IMG/VR virus record: IMGVR_UViG_3300027805_000063
Location: 1 to 28,740 of that record
Length of the DNA stretch: 28,740 bases
From: a virus
Reading direction: 5' to 3' (one strand)
Position 1 is the first letter of the stretch; the number at the start of each line of letters is the position of its first letter. This document shows, in pieces, positions 8,328 to 15,407 of this stretch. The translations under genes and the position numbers were made by a program. Below the pieces are notes generated by a model. The model did no database searches. It was given only the letters and a program-made list of their open reading frames with translations, and was not told where the DNA came from.

Positions 8328-9134
8328 ATGGGTATGGAAATCATACCTATGGAACAGATCGCTGAACAGTTGCACAACAGGTACCGCACAAGTGGGTACT
8401 CTGAGCAGTTGTTCAAGCAAGATATGCAGATCATTAGACGGCTGGGTGTTCACCCTGCTCTAGCAACTTACGAGGACCTAGAGCGGGTGATACTCCAGGC
8501 TACTAGGCAGTCTACCAAGGCTACCTACGTAGCAAGGCTCAGAAGCATCTACAAGTCCCTTAATAAGATGGGGTTGGTAGGTGGTCACAACCCTGCTGAA
8601 CAACTGCCACAGGTCAAGCCAGGGCGTGGTGTGCCTAAGCCTGTAACCAAGGGTGAATACCAGAAGTTGCTGGCAGAAGCCAAGAACCCAACGCTACGCA
8701 ACTGGTTTATCTTAGGTGGCACAGCAGGGCTTCGTGCTATGGAAGTAGCCAACATCAAAGGCTCAGACCTAATAGAGCACGAGGACGGGTACTCTTTACG
8801 AGTACAGGGCAAAGGTGGAACAGACCTGATTGTCCCAGTATCTCCAATAGTCTCAGATATGATTAGGTCATACGGAACTCTTGGCAGACTATGGCAGGTA
8901 ACGCCTAATAAGTTATCTAGTAGAGCAGCCAATGAGATGCGTCGCATCCTTGGACCAGACGCTAAGCATTTCCACAGTCTCAGGCATTACTTCGCAACGA
9001 CGATGCTTGAGAAATCAGGCGGAGATTTGATTGCTGTTAAAGAACTTATGCGCCACACAAGTGTGGCTACAACCCAAATTTATACACAGTTAGCACAAGG
9101 TAGAACTAGATCACTGGTGAACCTTTTAGAATAA
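8328..9134 (+). CDS. Tyrosine recombinase / integrase
   Basis: The 268-residue protein has an N-terminal SAM-like DNA-binding domain (about 1-95) and a C-terminal catalytic domain. All key residues are visible: Arg136 in GLRAMEV, Lys162 in QGKGG, His216 and Arg219 in HSLRH, His243 in LMRHTS and the nucleophile Tyr252 in QIYT. It should therefore be active in cutting and rejoining DNA. Several Met codons (8328, 8334, 8349) could start it; the longest is given. It lies between the fibre cassette and a tail gene rather than beside attachment or immunity genes. I see no attachment core near it. Integration, dimer resolution or DNA rearrangement are all possible. Confidence 0.92.
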   Translation: MGMEIIPMEQIAEQLHNRYRTSGYSEQLFKQDMQIIRRLGVHPALATYEDLERVILQATRQSTKATYVARLRSIYKSLNKMGLVGGHNPAEQLPQVKPGRGVPKPVTKGEYQKLLAEAKNPTLRNWFILGGTAGLRAMEVANIKGSDLIEHEDGYSLRVQGKGGTDLIVPVSPIVSDMIRSYGTLGRLWQVTPNKLSSRAANEMRRILGPDAKHFHSLRHYFATTMLEKSGGDLIAVKELMRHTSVATTQIYTQLAQGRTRSLVNLLE

Positions 9135-9143
9135 GGAGAATAG

Positions 9144-11351
9144 ATGCCATACGGCGACGATATTACCGAGGGAATACCGTACGTACTTTCTAATCCTGCT
9201 GGATCTACTAACTACTCAGCCACAGGTGAGGCATACGATGTCGCTATTGGTGGCCTACCGTTCTTCTTGCTTAACTCTGATGATGCTCCTTATCGTCGCG
9301 TAACTGCCCAGTATCGTAAGCAACAGATTGACCAGTCCAGAGAACCTGGTGAACAGACGCTGACTGGTTGGTGGCTACGTAGCCAGTCATCATTCCACTA
9401 TGGACAAGGCATCAAGTTCTTTGAACCTATCCAGGATGAGTCGCTTCGCTTCCAGTACACAGAGTCTAAAGGTATTGATGTCTGGACCAAGGGACAGGCA
9501 ACGCTGCTTAAGTCATCTGTTGCTCAGCACGTAGTAACTGGTGGTATTCAAGCCAATGGTCGTCCGTGGCAATATGCACGTTCTATCCAATGGGAAAAAA
9601 ATAGCAATACCTATAACGGTATCTTGTTATCTGATGAGTATGACGTAGACAAGATCTTCCCAGCAATTACTGTATCTATTAGCAATAAGGCGTTGACATC
9701 TAACGTAGCGACACTGACTACCACTGCAGCACACGGTCTATCTGTGGGTATGCAGATTACTATTACTGGTGTGGATGCAACCTTTAATGGTGAGTACCGC
9801 ATCACTGGTGTACCTACAACTACTACCTTTACCTACGCCAAGACTGCTGCAGATGTTGCATCAACTCCTGTATCTCCAGTAGGTACAGGCGTTGCCGATG
9901 TTATTCACTTTGTTGACTACATATCTGGCACTGACTACCCAGTACACGCTATCTGTGATGATGGTGTCTATGCCTATTGGGTTACTAACGTACTCAATGC
10001 TGGAACTCCAAGACTAAGAGTGTACAAGAAGTTACTATCGGATGATAGTTCTGTATCACCTACTCTAATGATTAGCGAAAACAGCATCACTGTAACTAAC
10101 GCTGTTATGGAATACACCAAAGAGCGTATCGTAATGTGCGTCAACGACAAGGTGTATGAGTTTTCTAGTACTGCAACATCATTACCAGCAGCGGTCTATT
10201 CACACAATGACCCAGATCATATCTTTACTAGCATTACATCTAGTGGTGCTGCTATCTACATCGCAGGCTATAGCGGTATCCAGTCCAACATCTACAAGTT
10301 TACTTTGTCTACGGCTGGTGCTATGCCTACCCTGACCAGTGCTATCACTGCAGCAGAGTTACCAGTAGGTGAGATTGTATTTAGAATTGCTTACTACCTT
10401 GGCAATATGGCTATTGGCACTAGCCAAGGTATGCGTATGGCAGATGCAAGTCAACTCGATGGTTCTATTACCTACGGTGCTTTAATCTTTGAATCAACCC
10501 AACCAGTCTATGACTTTGGTTTCCGTGACAGATACATCTGGGCTGCCTCTGGCGTTGATGGTCAGGTCGGTGTGACTCGTGTAGATATGGGTCAACCATT
10601 AGGTAACCTTCAGTTCCCTTATGCCTATGACTTGTACAACCCAGCAGATACGCTAGGTCATTACACCACAGCGTGTGCTTTCCTTGGGGATACTAACCGC
10701 TTAGCATTTTGTAATGCTGGCAATGGTGTAGATGGTGCTATCTATATTGAGTCTGCTTCTACTTTGTTAGAAGAAGGATTCCTACGTACAGGTTACGTCC
10801 GATACAACACACTAGAACTCAAGATCTACAAGTTAATGCAGGCTCGTATTGATACCACTAATGGTGGACTATTGATTGACTCTGTTGACTATGCCGATAA
10901 CTTCTATCGCATCGGTACCTTTGCACAACAGGCATTGGTTCCAGAGATTAACATTAACTATCCTCAAGCATCACAGGAATACCTTGGCTTCCAGTTCACA
11001 CTGACTCGTTCAACAACTGATGTTACTAAGGGTCCACTGTTTACTGGATACCAGATTAAGGCACTACCTGCTATCCCACGTCAGCGACTAATCCAGTATC
11101 CACTGTCTTGCTTTGACCACGAATCAGATCACTTCGGCGTTGAGATTGGCTATGAAGGTTCTGCTTACTTCCGTATGTCTCAGTTGGAATCTATTGAGAA
11201 TGTGGGAGACACCATCCGCGTTGAAGACTTTAGAACTGGTGAGTCCTACATCGGACTTATCGAAGAGTTGGACTTTAGAAATGCAACCCCTTCAGATAAG
11301 CGCTTCAGCGGATACGGTGGAACGCTCTTAGTAACCATTAGGACGGTCTAA
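9144..11351 (+). CDS. Large tail protein, nozzle/beta-propeller-like
   Basis: This 735-residue protein is the longest complete gene here. AAGGAG at 9133-9138 fixes ATG 9144. The N-terminus has PGEQTLTGWWLRSQSSFHYG. Residues about 170-245 hold an inserted Ig-like module (ALTSNVATLTTTAAHGLSVG, TFNGEYRITGVPTTTTFTYA) found in many virion proteins. The rest consists of repeated blade-like strands with YxW/F patterns, suggesting a beta-propeller. In a short-tailed phage a protein of this size and fold would be the tail nozzle (T7 gp12-like). That assignment is inferred from size, context and fold impression, not detected homology. Confidence 0.7.
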   Translation: MPYGDDITEGIPYVLSNPAGSTNYSATGEAYDVAIGGLPFFLLNSDDAPYRRVTAQYRKQQIDQSREPGEQTLTGWWLRSQSSFHYGQGIKFFEPIQDESLRFQYTESKGIDVWTKGQATLLKSSVAQHVVTGGIQANGRPWQYARSIQWEKNSNTYNGILLSDEYDVDKIFPAITVSISNKALTSNVATLTTTAAHGLSVGMQITITGVDATFNGEYRITGVPTTTTFTYAKTAADVASTPVSPVGTGVADVIHFVDYISGTDYPVHAICDDGVYAYWVTNVLNAGTPRLRVYKKLLSDDSSVSPTLMISENSITVTNAVMEYTKERIVMCVNDKVYEFSSTATSLPAAVYSHNDPDHIFTSITSSGAAIYIAGYSGIQSNIYKFTLSTAGAMPTLTSAITAAELPVGEIVFRIAYYLGNMAIGTSQGMRMADASQLDGSITYGALIFESTQPVYDFGFRDRYIWAASGVDGQVGVTRVDMGQPLGNLQFPYAYDLYNPADTLGHYTTACAFLGDTNRLAFCNAGNGVDGAIYIESASTLLEEGFLRTGYVRYNTLELKIYKLMQARIDTTNGGLLIDSVDYADNFYRIGTFAQQALVPEININYPQASQEYLGFQFTLTRSTTDVTKGPLFTGYQIKALPAIPRQRLIQYPLSCFDHESDHFGVEIGYEGSAYFRMSQLESIENVGDTIRVEDFRTGESYIGLIEELDFRNATPSDKRFSGYGGTLLVTIRTV

Positions 11352-11545
11352 TGCAGGCACAAGACTACGCAACAGTTGCTGTTGCAGTATGCACAATCAT
11401 CGGTGGCTTCGGCGCAGCAGTGCGCTGGATGGTTAAGCACTACCTCAATGAACTCAAGCCTAATGGTGGTTCATCAATTAAAGATTCAATCACAAGATTA
11501 GAAGAACGCATAGATGATCTGTACCGATTGATTGCAGAGAAATGA
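11351..11545 (+). CDS. Small membrane protein with C-terminal coiled coil (holin-like)
   Basis: The 64-residue protein has one membrane segment (about residues 6-28, YATVAVAVCTIIGGFGAAV), then a basic patch, a Gly-rich hinge and an amphipathic helix (SITRLEERIDDLYRLIAEK) likely to form a coiled coil. ATG 11351 overlaps the stop of the tail protein. It is immediately followed by the endolysin, so it is probably part of the lysis cassette, as a second holin, antiholin or pinholin-like protein. The precise role is inferred. Confidence 0.7.
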   Translation: MQAQDYATVAVAVCTIIGGFGAAVRWMVKHYLNELKPNGGSSIKDSITRLEERIDDLYRLIAEK

Positions 11546-11551
11546 GTAACG

Positions 11552-12052
11552 ATGAAACCTGTTGCCAAGAGAGCCACACCTGCCGCTATTGCTGTCCTTC
11601 GACAAGCCACAGCGATATCGCCTTCTCGGAAGAAAGCCTCAGATGGATTACTACCAAGCAAGGCACACATCAACCAGAGTCCTAACTCAGACCACAACAC
11701 AGGCTTTGCAGTAGACCTAACGCACGATCCTAAGCACGGCATTGATTGCTTTGATATCTTTGAAAAGTTAAAAGAAGATGCACGAGTTAAGTACCTGATA
11801 TTCCAGGGAAAGATCTGGTCTAAAGAAAGAGCCAAGCAAGGCAACAGAGTTTATACTGGAAGTAATCCACACAATAAGCACCTGCATATATCTATCAATG
11901 ATGGTATGGGCAAGGACACATCACCTTGGTTCTGGTGGTTAAACCAACCAAAGATCATTAGTCAAGTTATCGCAAAGGTAACACCAGTGCCTGCTAAGAA
12001 GGCATACAAGACCGAAGTTTGTACCTGTTGCAAAGTGCACGGTGCAAAGTAA
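11552..12052 (+). CDS. Endolysin, M15-type peptidase
   Basis: The 166-residue protein carries the zinc-peptidase pattern SDHNTGFAVDLTHD (His48, Asp55) and PHNKHLHISI (His112), the three metal ligands of M15/VanY-like peptidases that cut the peptide part of peptidoglycan. The segment between (ARVKYLIFQGKIWSKERA, then YTGSNPHNK) matches phage lysins of this group. There is no signal peptide, so release needs a holin; holin-like genes flank it. The C-terminus ends with a Cys-rich VCTCCKVHGAK, unusual for a lysin and possibly a small metal or wall-binding tail. Confidence 0.9.
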   Translation: MKPVAKRATPAAIAVLRQATAISPSRKKASDGLLPSKAHINQSPNSDHNTGFAVDLTHDPKHGIDCFDIFEKLKEDARVKYLIFQGKIWSKERAKQGNRVYTGSNPHNKHLHISINDGMGKDTSPWFWWLNQPKIISQVIAKVTPVPAKKAYKTEVCTCCKVHGAK

Positions 12053-12070
12053 TCCCCATAGGAGGAAACA

Positions 12071-12256
12071 ATGGAACAATTCAAGCAACTCGGCCTAACT
12101 TGGTTTCGTGCTGCAGCAGCATCTGCAGTAGCACTATTCCTTGCAGGTGAGTCAGACCCTAAGACACTAGCAATGGCAGCAATCGCTGGCTTTGCTGGTC
12201 CACTACTTAAGTGGTTAGACGCATCAGCACCAGAGTTTGGACGTGGGTCTAAGTAA
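12071..12256 (+). CDS. Holin
   Basis: The 61-residue protein has two hydrophobic stretches (about 10-26, TWFRAAAASAVALFLAG, and 33-49, LAMAAIAGFAGPLLKWL) joined by a short polar turn, and ends APEFGRGSK. I recognise this as the small two-helix holin common in actinobacterial phages; it forms holes that let the endolysin reach the wall. AGGAGG at 12060-12065 is placed ideally for ATG 12071, so expression should be strong. It is the last gene before the terminator of the virion operon. Confidence 0.85.
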   Translation: MEQFKQLGLTWFRAAAASAVALFLAGESDPKTLAMAAIAGFAGPLLKWLDASAPEFGRGSK

Positions 12257-12275
12257 CCCACTAGCGCGAGGCAAT

Positions 12276-12311
12276 AGAAAGAGGCCCCTCTTCGGAGGGG
12301 CTTCTTTTTTT
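12276..12311 (+). terminator. Strong intrinsic terminator (possibly bidirectional)
   Basis: The core GCCCCTC / GAGGGGC stem pairs around a TTCG tetraloop (12291-12294). Pairing extends outward through AAAGAG and TTCTTT to about 14-15 base pairs, followed by a run of T. It closes the plus-strand virion and lysis operon. On the other strand the same stem lies just after the minus-strand HNH gene, so it may end both. Confidence 0.93.
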
Positions 12312-12315
12312 ATGC

Positions 12316-12666
12316 CTAAAATATGCCTGAGTTGCTGTCGCCTGCAAGGTGTGTCTTGAGCCTGTGGCAGTTCGCACACAGGGTTTGCAGGTTGGCTGGG
12401 TCATTATTAAAGCGGTCACCGTCTATGTGGTCTACGTCCAACTGACTGATGTGTACTGGCCTGAAGTCACACTGCTCGCAGTACTCCTTGCGGTGAGCGT
12501 GGTAGGGAGAACGTGCCTTCATCTGATTGATCTTGTAGATGGTATTGCAACGGTATCTACCTGATACTGGCTTAGACTTATCTCGTATCTTTATTCTTGT
12601 GGGGCCACAAACTGAGCACATTCCTGTGCGTTCTACTTCATTAACCTCAGAGAGTCTGTGCTTCAT
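12316..12666 (-). CDS. HNH endonuclease
   Basis: The 116-residue protein contains CSVC (17-20), CEQC (63-66), the core LDVDHIDGDRFNNDPANLQ with His80, and LCANCHRLKT with Cys97, Cys100 and His101. This is the classic HNH fold with zinc-binding Cys pairs, a DNA-cutting enzyme. In phages such genes are either homing enzymes or help terminase-linked DNA cutting. It overlaps the upstream zinc-ribbon gene by 20 bases, so both are on one minus-strand message ending at the terminator at 12276-12311. Confidence 0.93.
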   Translation of the reverse strand: MKHRLSEVNEVERTGMCSVCGPTRIKIRDKSKPVSGRYRCNTIYKINQMKARSPYHAHRKEYCEQCDFRPVHISQLDVDHIDGDRFNNDPANLQTLCANCHRLKTHLAGDSNSGIF

Positions 12667-12901
12667 CTTTATCTACTGGACAAGGGACAGTGACTATGTT
12701 GCCACAGTTAACACAGGTACCATCAAGAAAGTACCAGACTAGTTCGTGATCTTCAAAGGATGCCATTATGGAAAAGACTTGTGAACCACAGGGACATACG
12801 TGTACTGGACCAAGACCTCGTAAGTCAGTACCAAATTTATCTGGTAGTTTGTGCCTAAATTTCGGCAGCCTTGGTAGACGGAACCGCACAGTCAGTACCA
12901 T
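12647..12901 (-). CDS. Zinc-ribbon protein of actinophage type
   Basis: From ATG at 12901 the protein has 84 residues. A basic N-terminus (LPRLPKFRHKLP) leads into GLGPVHVCPCGSQVF with Cys36 and Cys38, then DHELVWYFLDGTCVNCGN with Cys63 and Cys66, and a final PCPVD. Paired Cys of this kind form a zinc ribbon. I have seen this pattern in short actinophage proteins of unknown role. An in-frame start 42 bases further upstream would place the 12908-12924 hairpin inside the coding region, so the internal start is preferred. A nucleic-acid-binding role is possible. Confidence 0.75.
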   Translation of the reverse strand: MVLTVRFRLPRLPKFRHKLPDKFGTDLRGLGPVHVCPCGSQVFSIMASFEDHELVWYFLDGTCVNCGNIVTVPCPVDKDEAQTL

Positions 12902-12907
12902 ACCATC

Positions 12908-12924
12908 GTGCCCCCTTGGGGCAC
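12908..12924 (-). promoter_or_regulatory. Perfect hairpin before the minus-strand zinc-ribbon gene
   Basis: GTGCCCC at 12908-12914 pairs fully with GGGGCAC at 12918-12924 around a three-base loop. In minus-strand RNA it ends just upstream of the ATG at 12901 and could hide the start or act in attenuation. A TACAAT (minus strand, about 12950-12955) further upstream resembles a -10 element. The function is inferred. Confidence 0.4.
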
Positions 12925-12968
12925 CCTGTTTAATTCGCCTCACGGCTCATATTGTAACGACTAGTAGT

Positions 12969-13012
12969 GTCGCTAACGCGACGACACGCCGTTCTCTAGT
13001 ACACTCTCCAGT
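12969..13012 (+). promoter_or_regulatory. Putative leaderless promoter with operator-like dyad
   Basis: Upstream of ATG 13013 there is no ribosome-binding site. TACACT at 13000-13005 resembles an actinobacterial -10 element and lies seven bases before the ATG, the spacing expected if transcription starts at the start codon. A dyad GTCGC-TAAC-GCGAC at 12969-12982 covers the place of a -35 element and could be an operator. Leaderless mRNAs are common in Actinobacteria; the rest is inference. Confidence 0.4.
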
Positions 13013-13570
13013 ATGACAACAATCGCGGCGCTAGAAGGTATCGACTACGCAGTACTAGTAGCAGATTCTCAGATCACAGAAGATAATCTTGTAACGCTTG
13101 CAACCAGTACACCTAAGATCGTAGAGGTAGGCAAGTTCCTAATAGGAATCTCAGGTGATACACGACCAGGAGATATCCTTGCCTACAACTGGAAGCCACC
13201 GACCTATCGTGGTGAGAACCCAGCACAATTTATGGGTAAGAAGATTATTCCTAGTATCAACCAAGCCTTTAACGACAACAACTACGACTACAACAAGGTG
13301 GACAAAGATGGCGGTTTTGATTATCTCATTGCTTTTAACGGTAACATCTTTCGTATTGCTTGCGATCTCTCTTTTTTCCAAGCAAATGTCGGAGCGTATG
13401 GCATTGGTAGTGGAGGTCAGTTTGCTCTTGGCTATCTCGCTTCAATTGTCAAGCCTGATATGGAGTTAGCCTACGCCAAGCGACACGCACGAAAGGCTGT
13501 AGAGATTGCATCGGTACTTGACGCGAACACTGGTAAGCCCATACAGTTAGTGGTCCAGGAAAGGATGTAA
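13013..13570 (+). CDS. Proteasome beta-subunit / HslV-like Ntn hydrolase
   Basis: The 185-residue protein begins MTTIAALEGIDYAVLVADSQ. Removal of Met would expose Thr2, the N-terminal nucleophile of proteasome and HslV peptidases. Asp18 in ADSQ matches the conserved Asp17, and Lys35 in TPKIVEVG lies within one residue of the catalytic Lys33. FLIGISGD, GAYGIGSGGQFALG and VLDANTGKPIQLV match the later strands and the GSGG-type loop of the fold. The length is close to HslV and to a propeptide-less beta subunit. It opens the plus-strand replication operon. It may degrade host or phage proteins, act with the host proteasome ATPase, or disturb host proteasome assembly; none of these is shown by sequence. 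Confidence 0.85.
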   Translation: MTTIAALEGIDYAVLVADSQITEDNLVTLATSTPKIVEVGKFLIGISGDTRPGDILAYNWKPPTYRGENPAQFMGKKIIPSINQAFNDNNYDYNKVDKDGGFDYLIAFNGNIFRIACDLSFFQANVGAYGIGSGGQFALGYLASIVKPDMELAYAKRHARKAVEIASVLDANTGKPIQLVVQERM

Positions 13571-13572
13571 CT

Positions 13573-13818
13573 ATGGAAATGACAGATGAGTATGCTGCTA
13601 AATACTTTCATCGTATGGGCTGGCAGTCAGCACAATTAAGTTATTCATTTAATCCTATGGCAATGCGTGAGAAGATTGCACAAGAGATTGAAGCATCAAG
13701 AGAAAAATACATTGAATTATGTAAAGATAAAGATTCTGAGAATTATCAGTTTAACAACGGTGTTTGCAATGGTATGTTCCTTGCAATTATGTTAGCAAGG
13801 GGTAAGAATGCACACTGA
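13573..13818 (+). CDS. Unknown actinophage protein (81 aa)
   Basis: The 81-residue protein contains AAKYFHRMGWQSAQLSYSF, a charged helix (MREKIAQEIEASREKYIELC) and an end motif YQFNNGVCNGMFLAIMLARG. I have seen the end motif in short actinophage proteins without assigned function. AAAGGA about nine bases before ATG 13573 supports the start, and its end overlaps the exonuclease gene by 11 bases, so it belongs to the replication operon. Confidence 0.75.
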   Translation: MEMTDEYAAKYFHRMGWQSAQLSYSFNPMAMREKIAQEIEASREKYIELCKDKDSENYQFNNGVCNGMFLAIMLARGKNAH

Positions 13819-14752
13819 TCCGAAAGAACTACTGCTCACTGCACTACGTGCAGGTGATGCAAAGCGTTCACGTTCTACACAGGTACAGATAGGACCATCA
13901 GAGTTAGGTGGTTGCCGTCGTAAAGTTTGGTATCGATTGAACGATCAACCAGAGACTAACGAGAACGAGATGAAACTCGCTGCGATTATGGGTACTGCTA
14001 TCCACGCAGAGATTGAACGAGCACTAGCAGACAACCCAGATGTAATGATTGAAACATCAGTTGAGTACAACGGTATGAAGGCACACATCGACTGCTACGT
14101 ACCAGGTACTGGTGATGTCATTGACTGGAAGACAAGCAAAGTCAAGAACCTTAGTTACTTCCCATCAACACAGCAACGCTGGCAGGTACAGACATACGGC
14201 TATCTACTAGCAAAGAACGGCTACGATGTGAAGCGCGTCTCGCTCGTTGCTATTGCACGTGATGGTGATGAGCGAGATGTCAAAGTACATACAGAACCAT
14301 ACGATGAAACCATTGCACTACAAGCATTGAACTGGTTAGAAGCAATCAAGGTAGCAGATACTGCACCAGATCCAGAACGTGATGCTTCCTATTGCAAACA
14401 CTATTGCAAGTTCTATGACGCATCAGGTGAGATGGGATGCGTTGGTATAAAAAAAGAACTTACACCAGCAACTGACCTACTAATTGATGATGCTGATATT
14501 GACAAGAATGCACTGCTGTACTTACAGTTAGCAGCACAGATCAAGGTACTAGAGAAGGAACAAGATTCATTGAAGACTTCTTTTGAAGGACTGTTGGGAG
14601 TAACACCTAGTGGAATAGAAGTCAGTTGGACAACTGTCAAGGGACGTGAAAGTATTGACAGTGAGGAAGTAGAAAAACTTATTGGGTATGTGCCTAAGAA
14701 GTTTGGTAATGAATCACAAAGGTTATCAATCAGACAAACTGGAGGAAAGTAA
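13808..14752 (+). CDS. Cas4/RecB-like PD-(D/E)XK exonuclease
   Basis: The 314-residue protein has the nuclease residues His66 (GTAIHAEIE), Asp95 (KAHIDCYV), Asp106 and Lys108 (VIDWKTSK) and a QxxxY motif (QVQTY, Gln126-Tyr130). Cys36 in GGCRRKVW together with Cys196, Cys200 and Cys211 makes the four-Cys set that holds an iron-sulfur cluster in Cas4 and AddB-type nucleases. Such enzymes resect DNA ends for recombination, replication or host DNA breakdown. After about residue 215 comes an extra helical region. There is no CRISPR array or other cas gene here, so it is a phage recombination enzyme rather than a CRISPR adaptation protein. Confidence 0.9.
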   Translation: MHTDPKELLLTALRAGDAKRSRSTQVQIGPSELGGCRRKVWYRLNDQPETNENEMKLAAIMGTAIHAEIERALADNPDVMIETSVEYNGMKAHIDCYVPGTGDVIDWKTSKVKNLSYFPSTQQRWQVQTYGYLLAKNGYDVKRVSLVAIARDGDERDVKVHTEPYDETIALQALNWLEAIKVADTAPDPERDASYCKHYCKFYDASGEMGCVGIKKELTPATDLLIDDADIDKNALLYLQLAAQIKVLEKEQDSLKTSFEGLLGVTPSGIEVSWTTVKGRESIDSEEVEKLIGYVPKKFGNESQRLSIRQTGGK

Positions 14753-15133
14753 ATGGCAACAGAAGGCACAAAGTATCAAATAAATTACAAGTTAAATGAT
14801 GGAACGCTCATCAATCTCTATGCAAAAGATGTCAAGGATTTAGAGACAGGTCTTGCAGATCTAGGTATGGTTGCAACACTTATCAAGTCAACTAGTAATG
14901 ACTTACACGGTGGAGCACCAGCACCAACAGTTGCATCAGTTGCTGAATCATTTAATGCAACTCCAGTTGCTGCACCCGCACAACCACAGGTTGTAGAAGG
15001 ACAGGCACCTACCTGCAAGCACGGTAATATGACATACCGTACTGGTACATCTGCTCGTGGACCTTGGAGAGCGTGGATGTGCTCTGCACCAAAGGGTGCA
15101 GTAGATAAGTGCGACCCTATCTTCTTAAGATAA
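14753..15133 (+). CDS. Zinc-binding protein, possible single-strand DNA binder
   Basis: The 126-residue protein has an N-terminal beta domain (YQINYKLNDGTLINLYAKD), a flexible Ala/Pro linker (about 55-85) and a C-terminal knuckle CKHGNMTYRTGTSARGPWRA with Cys88, His90, Cys110 and Cys120. The knuckle resembles the topoisomerase-type zinc fingers that touch single-stranded DNA. GGAGG at 14741-14745 supports ATG 14753. Position right after the exonuclease suggests a partner in recombination or replication (inference). Confidence 0.75.
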   Translation: MATEGTKYQINYKLNDGTLINLYAKDVKDLETGLADLGMVATLIKSTSNDLHGGAPAPTVASVAESFNATPVAAPAQPQVVEGQAPTCKHGNMTYRTGTSARGPWRAWMCSAPKGAVDKCDPIFLR

Positions 15134-15137
15134 TACG

Positions 15138-15407
15138 ATGCGGGAGCCTCGTGAGTACGAGAACCCGCTATGTGCAGAGATAGGTGGTGACTTCTGGTTT
15201 CCTGATAAAGATAAGGAATCAGTAAGTTACATTGAAAGTCAGTATGCAAAGTCAATCTGTAAACGTTGTACTCATAGAACCGAATGTGCTGAGTGGGGAA
15301 TCCACAAGGAACAGTTTGGTATATGGGGTGGGCTTGCACCACGTGAACGTCTTGCAGTAAGGAGACAACGCAGAATAAATCTTGGAGGGGATGGGGAAGT
15401 TGCTTAA
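15138..15407 (+). CDS. WhiB-family transcription regulator
   Basis: The 89-residue protein has the WhiB signature: Cys12, then Cys41, Cys44 and Cys50 (CKRCTHRTEC) that bind a 4Fe-4S cluster, followed by GIWGG (61-65) and a basic tail RLAVRRQRR. WhiB proteins bind the primary sigma factor and tune promoter choice, and occur only in Actinobacteria and their phages. Phage copies can block or redirect host genes, as WhiB of mycobacteriophage TM4 does. It is the best host marker in the window. Its last 17 bases overlap the ATPase gene. Confidence 0.95.
   Translation: MREPREYENPLCAEIGGDFWFPDKDKESVSYIESQYAKSICKRCTHRTECAEWGIHKEQFGIWGGLAPRERLAVRRQRRINLGGDGEVA

Noticed and set aside
12349-12742. Plus-strand frames across the HNH and zinc-ribbon genes
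   Set aside because: They are antisense shadows; the minus-strand frames carry clear HNH and zinc-ribbon motifs.
13808-14752. Cas4 as evidence of a CRISPR system
   Set aside because: No repeat array or other cas gene is present; Cas4-like exonucleases are common in phage recombination modules.
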